DNA of 64,000 nucleotides, from the NCBI RefSeq assembly GCF_900099785.1, contig NZ_FNDS01000008.1, positions 1 to 64,000 of the forward strand, in the 5' to 3' direction. The notes under the pieces were generated by a model. The model saw nothing but the letters and a program-made list of their open reading frames with translations, did no database searches and was not told where the DNA came from. The stretch comes from Pseudomonas panipatensis. GTDB taxonomy: Bacteria > Pseudomonadota > Gammaproteobacteria > Pseudomonadales > Pseudomonadaceae. Below are positions 8,463-17,767 of the stretch, piece by piece. Made by a program: the position numbers and the translations under genes. The stretch's first letter is position 1, and every line of letters starts with the position of its first letter.

Positions 8463-9359
8463 ATGCTAGGGCGCGTGATTTTCCTCTGCGGTCTATTGGC
8501 CGCGACGGGGCCGGCTGCGGCCGTGACCATCTACAAGTACGTCGACGCCAACGGCGTGGTCACCTACACGGATAAAGCCGTGTCGGGTGCGCAGGTGTTC
8601 GTCTTCCGTGATCGCATGGTCGAGCACCTGGAGCAGCAGGTGAAGCTACAGACACTCAAACACGATGGCGGCGACACCCTGCAGGTGCGCAATGACCTGT
8701 ACGCGCCGGTCGAAGTGGAGCTCAGCGTCAGCGGCGAGCAGAACGTGACGGGCGCGCCCGAGCGGCCGATCCGTTGGGTGCTGGCGCCACGCAGCGCGAT
8801 CCGCCTGGCGACCCTGAGCCCGCGCGAGGCGGGCAAGCCCATGCAGTACAAGCCGACGTTGCGCTATGCCTTGGGTGATCCGCGCCTGCAGCCGGCCCCC
8901 TATCGCTACCCGTTGCCCTGGCGCGGCGGGCCGTTCCGCCTGACCCAGGGGGCCAACGGCAAATACAGCCATTTCACGCCGAAAAGCCGCTACGCGCTGG
9001 ATATCGCCATGCCCGAGGGCACGCCTATCGTCGCTGCCCGTGGCGGCATGGTGGTGAAGGTGGAGAACGCGCAGAGCGGGCGTGGCAACAACCCTTCCGG
9101 CAATTTCGTGCGGGTCCTCCACGACGACGGCACCATGGGCGTCTACCTGCATCTGATGCGCGGCTCGGTGCTGGTCAGCGAGGGCCAGCGGATCGGCGTC
9201 GGCACGCCGCTGGCGCGTTCGGGCAATACCGGCAACAGCAGCGGGCCGCACCTGCACTTCGTGGTGCAGCGCAACGTCGGTCTGGCGTTGGAGTCGATTC
9301 CCTACGACTTCGCCCAGCCGGTGGGAACCCTGCCGAACTTCGCGGTGGTCAAGGAATAG
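8463..9359 (+). CDS. Secreted M23-family metallopeptidase with DUF4124 domain
   Basis: A 298-residue exported protein. A signal peptide (residues 1-20, ending AAA-V) is followed by a DUF4124-type segment (IYKYVDANGVVTYTDK). The LytM/M23 domain follows from about residue 160. The zinc ligands appear to be the His in YSHF, the Asp in RYALD (H-x9-D, wider than the classical HxxxD) and the HLH of SGPHLHF. Such enzymes cut or bind peptidoglycan in the periplasm. All expected metal ligands seem present, so it may be active. It stands alone, converging on the CBS-domain gene downstream. Confidence 0.88.
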   Translation: MLGRVIFLCGLLAATGPAAAVTIYKYVDANGVVTYTDKAVSGAQVFVFRDRMVEHLEQQVKLQTLKHDGGDTLQVRNDLYAPVEVELSVSGEQNVTGAPERPIRWVLAPRSAIRLATLSPREAGKPMQYKPTLRYALGDPRLQPAPYRYPLPWRGGPFRLTQGANGKYSHFTPKSRYALDIAMPEGTPIVAARGGMVVKVENAQSGRGNNPSGNFVRVLHDDGTMGVYLHLMRGSVLVSEGQRIGVGTPLARSGNTGNSSGPHLHFVVQRNVGLALESIPYDFAQPVGTLPNFAVVKE

Positions 9360-9378
9360 CCCGAGACACCGCCGGAAC

Positions 9379-9408
9379 GCACAAGGCCGCCCATGGGCGG
9401 CCTTGTGC
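9379..9408. terminator. Palindromic hairpin between convergent genes
   Basis: A perfect 14-bp inverted repeat (9379-9392 with 9395-9408) has only AT at its centre. It lies between the convergent peptidase and CBS-domain genes. It lacks a clear T-run on either strand, so a bidirectional terminator is likely but not certain. Confidence 0.6.
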
Positions 9409-9422
9409 ATGGGGCGCGCCGG

Positions 9423-10763
9423 TCAGTCCAGCTTGATCACCTTGGCCAGGACGATCTTCGGTCCTTTCATCTTCTTCACGATGATGCGCAGGCCCTCGGC
9501 TTCCAGCACTTCCTCTTCTTCCGGTACCCGCTTGAGGCTGTCGTAGACCAGGCCTGCGAGGGTTTCCGCTTCGACATGGTCGAGGTCGATGCCGAGCAAG
9601 CGTTCCACCTTGAACAGCGGGGTGTCGCCGCGCACCAGCAGCTTGCCCGGCTGATAGGCGAGGATGCCGCGCTCGGCCTTGCGGTGCTCGTCCTGGATAT
9701 CGCCGACCAGCACTTCCAGCACATCCTCCATGGTCAGGTAGCCGATCACCTTGTGGTCGGCCTCCTCCACCAGGGCGAAGTGCGCCCCGCCCTGGCGGAA
9801 TTGCTCCAGCAGGCGCGACAGCGGCATGTGCTTGGTCACCAGTTCCAGCGGGTGGGCCAGTTCGTCGAGGTCGATGGCTTGCGGCTGGGTTTCCATCGTC
9901 GCCAGCTCCAGCAGCAGGTCCTTGATGTGCAGCAGGCCGGTGAATTCGCCTTTCTCGCTGTCGTAGACCGGGTAGCGGCTGTACTTGTGGCGGCGGATGG
10001 TCGCCAGCACATCGGCCAGCGGCGCATGGCGCTCCAGGTAGACCAGGTCCTCGCGCGAATTCGCCCAGTCCACCACTTCCAGTTCGCCCAGTTCCACCGC
10101 CGAAGCGAGCACCCGCATGCCCTGGTCACTGGGGTCCTGGCCACGGCTGGAGTGCAGGATCAGCTTCAGTTCTTCGCGGCTGTAGTGATGTTCGTGATGC
10201 GGCCCCGGCTCGCCCTGGCCGGCGATCTTGAGAATGGTGTTGGCGCTGGCGTTGAGCAGCCAGATGGCGGGGTACATCAGCCAGTAGAACAGGTACAGCG
10301 GCACCGCGGTCCACAGCGACAGCAGCTCCGGTTTGCGGATCGCCCAGGACTTGGGCGCCAGCTCGCCGACGACGATGTGCAGGTAGGAAATGATGAAGAA
10401 GGCGCTGAAGAAGGACACGCCGCGAATGACTTCTTCCGAATGCACGCCGACCGCGGCCAACAGGGGTTCGAGCAGTTCGGCGAAAGCCGGCTCGCCGACC
10501 CAGCCCAGGCCGAGGGACGCCAGGGTGATGCCCAACTGGCAGGCGGAGAGGTAGGCGTCGAGTTGGTTGTGCACCTTGCGCAGGATGCTGCCACGCCAGC
10601 CGTATTGCTTGACGATGGTCTCCACGCGGGTGGCGCGCAGCTTGACCATGGCGAACTCGGCGGCGACGAAGAAACCGTTGAGCACGACGAGGAAGAGGGC
10701 GAAGAGAACGAGGCCGAAATCGGCGAAATAATTGAGCAAGGGGCTACTAGGGGAAGGGTCCAT
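9423..10763 (-). CDS. CNNM/CorC-type membrane protein with CBS domains
   Basis: A 446-residue inner-membrane protein. The N-terminal DUF21 (CNNM) domain has three to four membrane helices (residues 1-190, beginning LLNYFADFGLVLFALF). Two CBS motifs follow (about 205-330), then a CorC_HlyC C-terminal domain (about 345-440). The family is linked to magnesium or cobalt efflux and to survival under stress. The start at 10763 (MDPSPSS) is chosen because the membrane domain begins right after it and GGACCC precedes it; the frame is open further upstream but without domain content. It is downstream of phoB-phoR on the same strand and may be co-transcribed. Confidence 0.88.
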   Translation of the reverse strand: MDPSPSSPLLNYFADFGLVLFALFLVVLNGFFVAAEFAMVKLRATRVETIVKQYGWRGSILRKVHNQLDAYLSACQLGITLASLGLGWVGEPAFAELLEPLLAAVGVHSEEVIRGVSFFSAFFIISYLHIVVGELAPKSWAIRKPELLSLWTAVPLYLFYWLMYPAIWLLNASANTILKIAGQGEPGPHHEHHYSREELKLILHSSRGQDPSDQGMRVLASAVELGELEVVDWANSREDLVYLERHAPLADVLATIRRHKYSRYPVYDSEKGEFTGLLHIKDLLLELATMETQPQAIDLDELAHPLELVTKHMPLSRLLEQFRQGGAHFALVEEADHKVIGYLTMEDVLEVLVGDIQDEHRKAERGILAYQPGKLLVRGDTPLFKVERLLGIDLDHVEAETLAGLVYDSLKRVPEEEEVLEAEGLRIIVKKMKGPKIVLAKVIKLD

Positions 10764-10884
10764 GGCGGTGTTGGCTAATGAATGAGCGGTTAAGGATGGG
10801 GGCTGGGCGGCTTCGTGGCAAGCCGGCAACTGCAAGACGACATTGCTGGCCGCGCGGCCGGCGCCGGGCTCTCTGCCACGGCCA

Positions 10885-12180
10885 TCAGGCCACCTGCTGC
10901 GGCGGGAAGTGGCAGACGAAATGGCTGCCCTTGCCCGGTACGCTGCTGATCTCCAGGCTGGCGCGGTGGCGCAGCAGCACATGCTTGACGATGGCCAGCC
11001 CGAGGCCGGTGCCGCCGGTGTTGGCATTGCGGCTGGAGTCGACCCGGTAGAAGCGTTCGGTGAGGCGCGGCAGGTGCTTGGCGTCGATGCCGATGCCGCT
11101 GTCTTGCACCGCCAGATGCGCGCCCTGCTCGTCGCCCCACCAGCGAATGCGGATCTCGCCGCCGTCCGGGGTGTACTTCACCGCGTTGAACACCAGGTTG
11201 GAGAAGGCACTGCGCAGCTCCGCCTCGCTGCCCTTGAGGCGTACCCGTGGGTCGGCCTCCAGGCTGATGCGGTGGTCGCGGGCGCCGGACAACGCCTGGG
11301 CGTCGTTGCGGATCGCCAGCAGCATCAGGTCCACCGCCACCGGCTTGTTGTCCGCCGGGTAGTCGGTGGCTTCCAGCTTGGCCAACAGCAGCAGGTCGTT
11401 GAGCAGACTCTGCATGCGCGACGCCTGCTGCTGCATTTGTTGCAGGGCGCGAGTCCAGCGCGGATTGACGTCCTCGACGTTGTCCAGCAGCGTCTCCAGG
11501 TAACCGGCGATCACCGTCAGCGGTGTGCGCAGTTCGTGGGAGACGTTGGCGACGAAGTCCTTGCGCATCTGTTCCAGCTGCTGCACGCGGGTCACGTCGC
11601 GCACCAGCATCAGGTGTTCGCCGTTGCCGTAGAGGGTGATCTGGAATTGCAGCAGCAGGTTGTCCTTGGCCGGCGAGGGCAGGTCGAGGGGCTCCTGGTA
11701 CTGGCCGCGGGCGAAGTATTCCTTGAAACGCGGGTGGCGAATCAGGTTGGTCACCGACTGGCCGCCATCCTGCGGGCTCTTCAGGCCCAGCAAGCGTTCC
11801 GCGGCGAGGTTCCACCACTCCAGGTTGCCGTCGCTGTCGAGCATGACCACGGCATCGCGCAGGGCGGCGGTGGACTCCTGCATGCGATCGATCACCGCCT
11901 GCAGGCGGCCGCGCGCGCGCTCGTTGCGGCGTTGCAGGTGGTAGATGCTGTCGAAGACTTCCCCCCACAGGCCGTAGCCATCGGGCGGCGGCTCGTCTTC
12001 GCGGTGGTTCTTCAGCCATTTGTGCAGGCGCAGCACCTGCCACAGGGTCCAGCCCAGGTAGATGCCCAGGCAGCCGGCCAGGGCCCAGCCGTATTGCCCA
12101 CTGACCAGGCCGATCAGCAGGCTCGCGGCGATCAGTAGCAGCAGATGGCGAATGAGGGCGCCACGCCAGTCTTGGTTCAC
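10885..12180 (-). CDS. phoR: PhoR, phosphate-regulon sensor kinase
   Basis: A 431-residue membrane histidine kinase that phosphorylates PhoB when phosphate is scarce. Two short membrane helices lie at residues 8-50. A PAS domain follows (about 95-200), then the HisKA domain with the phospho-acceptor H215 in SHELRTPLT. The ATPase domain shows the N box (FSNLVFNAVKYTPDGG), DSGIGID and GGTGLGLAIVK. The start codon is GTG at 12180 with GGAAAGGA upstream. It lies 151 bp downstream of phoB on the same strand. Confidence 0.96.
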   Translation of the reverse strand: MNQDWRGALIRHLLLLIAASLLIGLVSGQYGWALAGCLGIYLGWTLWQVLRLHKWLKNHREDEPPPDGYGLWGEVFDSIYHLQRRNERARGRLQAVIDRMQESTAALRDAVVMLDSDGNLEWWNLAAERLLGLKSPQDGGQSVTNLIRHPRFKEYFARGQYQEPLDLPSPAKDNLLLQFQITLYGNGEHLMLVRDVTRVQQLEQMRKDFVANVSHELRTPLTVIAGYLETLLDNVEDVNPRWTRALQQMQQQASRMQSLLNDLLLLAKLEATDYPADNKPVAVDLMLLAIRNDAQALSGARDHRISLEADPRVRLKGSEAELRSAFSNLVFNAVKYTPDGGEIRIRWWGDEQGAHLAVQDSGIGIDAKHLPRLTERFYRVDSSRNANTGGTGLGLAIVKHVLLRHRASLEISSVPGKGSHFVCHFPPQQVA

Positions 12181-12331
12181 CAGGTCCTTTCCTTAGTGAG
12201 TGCCGTTTCGCGATGCGACCGGACAGGCCGTGCGCCGCGGAAACCGTCTGGGGAGTCGCTTGCAGCCAACGCAGCCGTTGGCGCCTCGCGTGCCGGCAGC
12301 ACCATGATCCGGGCGCTGGCGGCGGACGTGC

Positions 12332-13021
<690 letters not shown>

Positions 13022-13058
13022 GGTCTCGCCTCGGGAGTTTTGCACTGCGCCGCATTAG

Positions 13059-13087
13059 ATAACGGAATTATTGCAGCTATGTGACAT
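13059..13087 (-). promoter_or_regulatory. PhoB boxes of the phoB promoter
   Basis: Read on the minus strand, three 7-bp repeats at 11-bp phasing: ATGTCAC (13081-13087), CTGCAAT (13070-13076) and CCGTTAT (13059-13065). They match the PhoB consensus less well than those at pstS. They lie 38 bp upstream of the phoB start, which fits autoregulation. Confidence 0.68.
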
Positions 13088-13269
13088 GCCTATGTTAGCC
13101 AAAGGGCGGCGCCAGCGTATGCGCGGGCGCTCTACTATGCTGAAAGGACCGCCCCGATCGGGCGGCTCTCTGGAGGCACCGAGGCTGTAGTCACGGCCTG
13201 CCCGCTGTCCCGTCCGTCCTTGTGCGCCCCCTTCCCGCGGTAATCCCACCTCATACGAGGAGACCGACG

Positions 13270-13641
13270 ATGAAGCTCAACTACCTGGCGCTGGCCCTGT
13301 GCCTGGCCTTGCCGGCCCTGGCGGCGCACGCGGCCGATCCGGCGATGGCCAAGGATGGCATGCTGGTCGATGGCAAGGGCATGACCCTGTACACCTTCGA
13401 CAAGGACAGTGGCGGCAAATCCATGTGCAATGACCAGTGCGAGAAGTTCTGGCCGCCGCTGAAGGCCGCCGCCGGCGCCATGAACAGCGACGACTGGAGT
13501 GTGGTTACCCGTGGCGACGGCAGCAAGCAGTGGGCCTACTACGGCAAGCCGCTGTACAACTTCGCCAATGACCAGAAGCCCGGCGACAAGAACGGCGAAG
13601 GCATGATGGGCGGCGCCTGGCACGTCGCCAAGCCGCAATAG
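13270..13641 (+). CDS. Small secreted protein of the COG4315 / Lipoprotein_15 repeat type
   Basis: A 123-residue exported protein. A signal peptide (residues 1-22, ending AHAA) is followed by two motifs typical of the secreted repeat family PF03640: GMTLYTFDKDSGGKSMCNDQC and WAYYGKPLYNFANDQKPGD. Two cysteines in CNDQC may form a disulfide or bind a ligand. A strong CGAGGAG ribosome site sets the ATG at 13270. The function is not established. It is divergent from phoB and convergent with ubiA. Confidence 0.82.
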   Translation: MKLNYLALALCLALPALAAHAADPAMAKDGMLVDGKGMTLYTFDKDSGGKSMCNDQCEKFWPPLKAAAGAMNSDDWSVVTRGDGSKQWAYYGKPLYNFANDQKPGDKNGEGMMGGAWHVAKPQ

Positions 13642-13677
13642 CCGCTGCTCCGCGTCCTCCCGTCGCCGGCCCGCGGC

Positions 13678-14568
13678 TTAGCGCAGCGCGTAGTCGGCGA
13701 CGGTTCCCAGGAAGATCGCCAGTCCGGCCCAATGGTTGTGCAGGAAGGCCTTGAAGCAGGCCTGCGGGTCACGCTCGCGGGTCGAGTGGTATTCCCAGGC
13801 GAAGCACAGCGCCGCCACCACCAGGCCGAGATAGAAGTACAGGCCCAGGCCGAGCTTGCCGGCGGAAAGAATCATCAGCAGCAGCATCAAGCCCTGCAGG
13901 GTGAGGTTGATCTGGCGGTCGGCATCGCCGAAGAGAATGGCGGTGGATTTCACCCCGATCTTCAGGTCGTCCTCGCGGTCGGTCATGGCGTAGTAGGTGT
14001 CATAGGCCACGGTCCACAGCAGGTTGGCGAAGAACAGCAGCCAGGCCACCGCCGGCAGCTTGCCGCTGGCGGCGGTGAAGGCCATGGGAATGCCCCAGGA
14101 AAAGGCCGCGCCGAGCACCACCTGCGGGTAATAGGTGTAGCGCTTCATGAAGGGGTAGAGCGCGGCCACCGCGGCGCCGCCGAAGGACAGCCAGATGGTC
14201 TGCGCGTTGGTGCACAGGACCAGGACGAAACTCGCCGCCAGCAGCCCGGCGAAGGTGATCCAGGCCTCGCGCACGCTGATCTTGCCGGTGGCCAGCGGAC
14301 GCGCCTTGGTGCGCGCCACATGGCCATCGAAGTTACGGTCGGCGAAGTCGTTGATCACGCAGCCGGCGGCGCGCATCAGCACGGTGCCGAGGACGAAGAT
14401 CGCCAGGTTCTTCAGGCTCGGCACGCCGCCGCTGGCCATCCACAGCGACCACAGGGTCGGCCACAGCAGCAGGTAGATACCGATCGGCTTGTCCATCCGC
14501 ATCAGCTGGAGGAAATCCCAGGCGCGAGGGTGCAGGCGAGCGAGCTGTTTGATCAGGGCGACGAACAT
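13678..14568 (-). CDS. ubiA: UbiA, 4-hydroxybenzoate polyprenyltransferase
   Basis: A 296-residue inner-membrane prenyltransferase that attaches the polyprenyl tail to 4-hydroxybenzoate in ubiquinone synthesis. It has about eight or nine membrane helices. The first aspartate-rich Mg-diphosphate motif is NDFADRNFD, and a second motif is seen as [12 protein letters not shown]. The ATG at 14568 (MFVALIKQ) gives the usual length and has GGAGG upstream. It follows ubiC on the same strand by 26 bp, and UbiC makes its substrate. Confidence 0.96.
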   Translation of the reverse strand: MFVALIKQLARLHPRAWDFLQLMRMDKPIGIYLLLWPTLWSLWMASGGVPSLKNLAIFVLGTVLMRAAGCVINDFADRNFDGHVARTKARPLATGKISVREAWITFAGLLAASFVLVLCTNAQTIWLSFGGAAVAALYPFMKRYTYYPQVVLGAAFSWGIPMAFTAASGKLPAVAWLLFFANLLWTVAYDTYYAMTDREDDLKIGVKSTAILFGDADRQINLTLQGLMLLLMILSAGKLGLGLYFYLGLVVAALCFAWEYHSTRERDPQACFKAFLHNHWAGLAIFLGTVADYALR

Positions 14569-14594
14569 GGCAACCTCCGGTGGCGACCGGCGGA

Positions 14595-15152
14595 TTATAC
14601 GGCGTCGATCGCGGCCTCGCGCCACAGTGAAGGCAGGAATACCTCGGCGACCAGGACGCCCAGGCCGTCGCGCTGGAAGCACGAGCGGCGCCCCCAGAGC
14701 TGGCTCTGGCGGACGGCGGCGGGCAGGAACGCCGCCGGATAGCGAGACACTTCGATGGCGCCGCGGCTGAAGGCGCTGTCGCTGAACAGCAGTTCGCCCA
14801 GGGAGCGGCTGCCGAGCAGCGCCAGGTCGAAGCCGGAACCTTCCAGCACGCTGCGCGCGGCGACGCTGCGGGCGAACACCCAGGGGCGTGCATGGCCGTG
14901 CAGGTAGACCTCGCGCACCCAGCCCTGGCTGCCGGCGGGCACGCCCAGCGCCTGGCATTCGTCGGCGCGCAGGGTCTGCCAGCCTTCTTGCAGCGGCTCG
15001 ACGCTGAAGGCGCCGTCGGCCAGGGCGGTCAGGCGACGGGTCAGCGAACCCTGGTCGAACAACCAGTCGTGGACGCTGCGGGGGAAGTCGGCGGGCAACT
15101 GGCCGGCTTGCAGCCAGTGCGGCGAAGGCGAGGCGGTGGAGAGGTCGGACAC
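14595..15152 (-). CDS. ubiC: UbiC, chorismate lyase
   Basis: A 185-residue cytoplasmic enzyme that converts chorismate to 4-hydroxybenzoate and pyruvate, the first committed step of ubiquinone synthesis. Family features include [20 protein letters not shown] in the middle and the [21 protein letters not shown] block near the end. It is the upstream partner of ubiA in a two-gene operon. The start at 15152 is the first ATG and gives a normal length. Confidence 0.94.
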   Translation of the reverse strand: MSDLSTASPSPHWLQAGQLPADFPRSVHDWLFDQGSLTRRLTALADGAFSVEPLQEGWQTLRADECQALGVPAGSQGWVREVYLHGHARPWVFARSVAARSVLEGSGFDLALLGSRSLGELLFSDSAFSRGAIEVSRYPAAFLPAAVRQSQLWGRRSCFQRDGLGVLVAEVFLPSLWREAAIDAV

Positions 15153-15240
15153 GGGCGTTTCAATGATTGCGTAGGACGCCGCAGGTTAGCACGATCGCCA
15201 GCGCTCGGGCTGCGACCGATCGGCAGCGCACCCGCCGTCC

Positions 15241-16014
15241 TCACTCCCAGCCTTGCAGGCGCATGGTGGCGCGCACCAGGCGTTGCTCCTCCTGCTCGAT
15301 CTCGCGCAGGTTGTCGCGGATGCTGTGGATATGTTCGCGGGCGGCGCGCTGGGCCTGGTCCGGCAGGCGCTCGACGATGGCGTTGTACAGGCGCGTGTGC
15401 TGGCGGTCGATCTGCCGCTTCTGCAGTGGCCGGTGATAGAGGTTGTTCACCGAGGCGAACACGGTGCTGAGCATCAGCTCGCTGAGCGATTGCAGAGTGT
15501 GCACCAGCACCGGGTTGTGCGAGGCCTCGCTGATCGCCCGGTGGAAGGCATGGTCGCGCCGCGCGTGCTCGCGCGGGTCGAGCGCTGGCGTTTCGCTTTG
15601 CGCCAGGAGCATTTCCTCGTAGCGCCGCTTGAGCAGGATCAGGTCGGCGTCGGTGGCGCGCAGCGCGGCCAGGCGTGCCGATTCGCCTTCGAGCAGGGCG
15701 CGCACTTCCAGCAGGTCGTAGAGCGTCCGCGGTTGCGAGGCGAACAGGTGCATCAGTGGCGTGGCATCGCTGGCGCGGCTGAGGTCGGCGACGAAGGAGC
15801 CGCGGCCCTGCTCGGTGTCGATGATGCCGCGCCCGCGAAGGATGCGCAGGCCCTCGCGCAGCGCCGAGCGCGAACAGCCGAGCTTTTCCACCAGGCGGCG
15901 TTCCGAGGGCAGCGCCTGGCCGACCTTGAGTACGCCATCGACGATCAGCCGCTCGATGCGCTCGGCCACCTGGTCGGCAACCCGCGCCCGGGCTTGCGTG
16001 CCGTTCTGCTCCAT
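15241..16014 (-). CDS. glcC: GlcC, GntR/FadR-family regulator of glycolate use
   Basis: A 257-residue regulator. The N-terminal winged helix (residues 12-75, with LPSERRLVEKLGCSRSALREGLRIL) is of GntR type. The C-terminal FCD domain, about residues 90-235, binds the effector, expected to be glycolate. It is divergent from glcDEFGB, and two matching palindromes lie in the shared 253-bp intergenic region. The one next to its own start suggests autorepression. The name rests on family plus location. Confidence 0.92.
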   Translation of the reverse strand: MEQNGTQARARVADQVAERIERLIVDGVLKVGQALPSERRLVEKLGCSRSALREGLRILRGRGIIDTEQGRGSFVADLSRASDATPLMHLFASQPRTLYDLLEVRALLEGESARLAALRATDADLILLKRRYEEMLLAQSETPALDPREHARRDHAFHRAISEASHNPVLVHTLQSLSELMLSTVFASVNNLYHRPLQKRQIDRQHTRLYNAIVERLPDQAQRAAREHIHSIRDNLREIEQEEQRLVRATMRLQGWE

Positions 16015-16023
16015 TTGCCCTCC

Positions 16024-16040
16024 AACTGGTACGACCAGTT
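16024..16040. promoter_or_regulatory. Probable GlcC operator 1
   Basis: The palindrome AACTGGTACGACCAGTT has 7-bp arms and a 3-bp centre. It matches the FadR-subfamily pattern TGGT-N3-ACCA. It lies 10-26 bp from the glcC start, downstream of the predicted glcC -10, in a position to block glcC transcription. Confidence 0.82.
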
Positions 16041-16055
16041 ATCCAGAAGTGCCCC

Positions 16056-16084
16056 ACTATAAACCGCGTTTTCTATGCTGATAA
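16056..16084 (-). promoter_or_regulatory. Predicted glcC promoter
   Basis: On the minus strand, a -35 element TTATCA (16079-16084) and a -10 TATAGT (16056-16061) are separated by 17 bp. Operator 1 lies immediately downstream, around the expected transcript start. Confidence 0.6.
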
Positions 16085-16122
16085 GGCGCTGGCTGGAGCT
16101 TTTGCGATCAGCGCGCCGTTAA

Positions 16123-16139
16123 AACTGGTCGGACCAGTT
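16123..16139. promoter_or_regulatory. Probable GlcC operator 2
   Basis: The palindrome AACTGGTCGGACCAGTT has the same 7-bp arms as operator 1 and differs only in the central 3 bp. It lies 99 bp (about 9.4 helical turns) from operator 1 and 128 bp before the glcD start. No clear sigma70 promoter for glcD could be picked out, so this site could activate or repress. Confidence 0.82.
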
Positions 16140-16267
16140 CTGCGACGGCTGGACGCAGGTGCGTGCGCTGGCCCAGTCTGCGTCGACCCGAGAGAGCGCC
16201 AGCCGCGCCGCGCCCCTGTCCATGGCGGCGGGTGAGACGCAGAAGAAAACCGACCGTGTGAGCCCGA

Positions 16268-17767
16268 ATGAACATCCTTTACGACGAGCGCCTCGATGGC
16301 GCACTGCCAAAGGTGGACAAGGCCGCCCTGCTCGCCGAGCTGCGCGCGGCGCTGCCCGACCTGGACATCCTTCACGAAGCCGAGGACCTGCGCCCCTATG
16401 AGTGCGACGGCCTCTCCGCCTACCGCAGCGCACCCATGCTGGTGGTGTTGCCGGAGCGCGTCGAACAGGTGCAGACCCTGCTGCGCCTGTGCCACCGGAT
16501 GCAGGTCCCGGTGGTCGCGCGGGGCGCCGGCACCGGTCTTTCCGGTGGCGCGCTGCCGCTCGAACAGGGCGTGCTGCTGATCATGGCACGTTTCAAACGC
16601 ATCCTCGAAATCGATCCGGCCGGCCGCTTCGCCCGCGTCCAGCCCGGCGTGCGCAACCTGGCCATCTCCCTGGCGGCGGCGCCCCACGGCCTGTACTACG
16701 CGCCGGACCCGTCGTCGCAGATCGCCTGCTCGATCGGCGGCAACGTCGCCGAGAACGCCGGCGGCGTGCACTGCCTGAAATACGGCCTGACCGTGCACAA
16801 CCTGCTCAAGGTGGACATCATCACCATCGACGGCGAGTGCCTGACCCTGGGCTCCGATGCCCTCGACAGTCCTGGCTTCGACCTGCTGGCGCTGTTCACC
16901 GGCTCCGAGGGCCTGCTCGGCGTGGTGGTCGAGGTGACCGTCAAGCTGTTGCCCAAGCCGCAGGTGGCCAAGGTGCTGATGGCCAGCTTCGACGATGTCG
17001 AGAAGGCCGGTCGCGCGGTCGGCGACATCATCGCCGAGGGCATCATCCCCGGCGGCCTGGAGATGATGGACAACCTGTCGATCCGCGCCGCCGAAGACTT
17101 CATCCATGCCGGCTACCCGGTGGACGCCGCGGCCATCCTGCTGTGCGAGCTGGACGGCGTGGAGTCCGACGTCCACGAAGACTGCCAACGGGTCGATGGC
17201 GTGCTGCGCAAGGCCGGCGCCACCGACGTGCGCCTGGCCCGCGACGAAGACGAGCGCGCCAGGTTCTGGGCCGGGCGCAAGAACGCCTTCCCGGCGGTGG
17301 GGCGCATCTCCCCGGACTACTACTGCATGGACGGCACCATCCCGCGCCGCGAGCTGCCGCGCGTGCTCAACGGCATCCGCGAGCTGTCCGACGAGTACGG
17401 CCTGCGCGTGGCCAACGTGTTCCACGCCGGCGACGGCAACATGCACCCGCTGATCCTCTTCGATGCCAACCTGCCCGGCGAGCTGGAACGCGCCGAGGCC
17501 CTCGGCGGCAAGATTCTCGAACTCTGCGTGGCGGTGGGCGGCAGCATCACCGGCGAGCACGGCGTCGGCCGCGAGAAGATCAATCAGATGTGCGCGCAGT
17601 TCAACAGCGACGAGCTGACCCTGTTCCATGCGGTGAAGGCTGCCTTCGATCCGCAGGGCCTGCTCAATCCGGGCAAGAACATCCCGACCCTGCACCGCTG
17701 CGCCGAGTTCGGCGCCATGCATATCCACCACGGCCAATTGCCGTTCCCGGACCTGGAGCGCTTCTGA
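16268..17767 (+). CDS. glcD: GlcD, glycolate oxidase FAD subunit
   Basis: A 499-residue FAD-linked subunit that oxidises glycolate to glyoxylate together with GlcE and GlcF. The FAD-binding PCMH domain covers about residues 50-230 (RGAGTGLSGGALP, SIGGNVAENAGG, TGSEGLLGVVVEVT). The C-terminal FAD-oxidase domain contains NVFHAGDGNMHP and GEHGVGREK and ends in NPGKNIP. The ATG at 16268 has only a weak ribosome site. The stop overlaps the glcE start by one base (TGATG). Confidence 0.95.
   Translation: MNILYDERLDGALPKVDKAALLAELRAALPDLDILHEAEDLRPYECDGLSAYRSAPMLVVLPERVEQVQTLLRLCHRMQVPVVARGAGTGLSGGALPLEQGVLLIMARFKRILEIDPAGRFARVQPGVRNLAISLAAAPHGLYYAPDPSSQIACSIGGNVAENAGGVHCLKYGLTVHNLLKVDIITIDGECLTLGSDALDSPGFDLLALFTGSEGLLGVVVEVTVKLLPKPQVAKVLMASFDDVEKAGRAVGDIIAEGIIPGGLEMMDNLSIRAAEDFIHAGYPVDAAAILLCELDGVESDVHEDCQRVDGVLRKAGATDVRLARDEDERARFWAGRKNAFPAVGRISPDYYCMDGTIPRRELPRVLNGIRELSDEYGLRVANVFHAGDGNMHPLILFDANLPGELERAEALGGKILELCVAVGGSITGEHGVGREKINQMCAQFNSDELTLFHAVKAAFDPQGLLNPGKNIPTLHRCAEFGAMHIHHGQLPFPDLERF

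Noticed and set aside
16402-17766. An upstream extension of the glcE frame by about 455 codons.
   Set aside because: It lies inside glcD in another frame; the true start overlaps the glcD stop at 17767.
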